From an uncultured Dechloromonas sp. (GTDB taxonomy: Bacteria; Pseudomonadota; Gammaproteobacteria; Burkholderiales; Rhodocyclaceae): a stretch of DNA of 5,170 nt. The stretch is from positions 1-5,170 of the forward strand of contig CAMKYP010000305.1 of the NCBI GenBank assembly GCA_946477505.1. The letters are read 5' to 3'. Of the stretch, positions 4,808 to 5,170 are shown one piece after another. The notes beneath the pieces were generated by a model that saw only the letters and a list, made by a program, of their open reading frames with translations, was not told the origin of the DNA and did not search any database. The first letter of the stretch is position 1. Each line of letters begins with the position of its first letter. The position numbers and the translations under genes were made by a program.

Positions 4808-5170
4808 TTAGCGAAGCTGCGCGTGCAGCGACTGAATCGGGTACACCACCAGCCCACCCAGATGACGGATACCCTCGGCGGCAGCCTCCGCTCCCCAGAT
4901 CGTCGTGTACATGGTCACCCGCGCCTGCAGGCCGGAAGTACGGATCGAACGCGAGTCGTTGATCGCGCCGCGCTTTTCTTCCACGGTATTGATGATCAGC
5001 GCGATTTCATCGTTCTTGATCATATCGACGACATGCGGCCGGCCTTCGGTCACCTTGTTCACCTGCTGCACCGGCAGGCCGGCCGCCTCGATGGCGTGTG
5101 CCGTGCCGCGCGTGGCCGCCAGCTGGAATCCGGCTTCGTGCAGATGACGGGCGATCTCGATGGCCTTGGC
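4808..5170 (-). CDS. carB: Carbamoyl-phosphate synthase large subunit, C-terminal 120 residues only
   Basis: CarB is the large subunit of the glutamine-dependent enzyme that makes carbamoyl phosphate from bicarbonate, ATP and glutamine-derived ammonia for pyrimidine and arginine synthesis. Only the last 120 codons are in the window; the 5' part lies beyond the right edge and the stop is TAA at 4810-4808. The visible part is the MGS-like allosteric domain, the site of UMP and ornithine control in E. coli. It shows GFQLAATRGTAHAIEAAG (14-31), VNKVTEGRPHVVDMIKN (37-53), IINT (59-62), SRSIRTSGLQ (73-82) and the ending HAQLR, all aligning with the E. coli C-terminus (GFELDATHGTA, VNKVHEGRPH, IINT, SRVIRRSALQ, HAQIK). 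No internal start is proposed: the only plausible ones (such as the GTG at 5071) are in the middle of the conserved domain. Confidence 0.95.
   Translation of the reverse strand, partial: AKAIEIARHLHEAGFQLAATRGTAHAIEAAGLPVQQVNKVTEGRPHVVDMIKNDEIALIINTVEEKRGAINDSRSIRTSGLQARVTMYTTIWGAEAAAEGIRHLGGLVVYPIQSLHAQLR

Overview
This is an ordinary housekeeping segment from a GC-rich proteobacterium, most likely a betaproteobacterium of the Rhodocyclales type. The evidence is the gene order carB-greA-DUF4149 / yhbY / rlmE-ftsH-folP and the protein sequences themselves: FtsH opens with MNNMFKNLAIWLVIGLVLMT and GreA is a 158-residue protein of the E. coli type. The taxonomic placement is inferred from protein style and gene order, not from a database search. 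I see no mobile element, CRISPR array, phage gene, rRNA or tRNA.

Layout from left to right. Positions 1-795 (minus) hold folP, dihydropteroate synthase, cut by the window edge so that only its extreme C-terminus is missing. A Rho-independent terminator fills the gap to the upstream gene. Positions 850-2733 (minus) hold ftsH, the membrane AAA+ zinc protease, starting at TTG. Positions 2789-3406 (minus) hold rlmE, the 23S rRNA 2'-O-methyltransferase. Only 31 bases further on, yhbY (3438-3794, plus), a CRM-domain ribosome-assembly protein, starts in the opposite direction. It is the only plus-strand gene. It meets a four-helix DUF4149 membrane protein (3795-4256, minus) end to end with no base between the two stop codons. 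Six bases beyond lies greA (4263-4739, minus), then a terminator, then the 3' end of carB (4808-5170, minus), which runs off the right edge.

Functionally there are two minus-strand units. Unit one is rlmE-ftsH-folP, the same order as the classic E. coli rlmE-ftsH-folP-glmM cluster: ribosome maturation, membrane protein quality control and folate synthesis. Unit two is carB-greA-DUF4149: pyrimidine/arginine precursor synthesis, a transcript-cleavage factor and an uncharacterised membrane protein. yhbY is divergent from rlmE, and both products act on the large ribosomal subunit.

There are no intergenic stretches longer than about 70 bases. The points worth a second look are in the junctions: two intrinsic terminators with interrupted U-tracts placed almost on top of the next gene's start codon (folP and greA), a perfect hairpin containing both stop codons of the convergent pair, and a divergent start-to-start gap too small to hold two separate promoters. 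I found no evidence of a new biological system.
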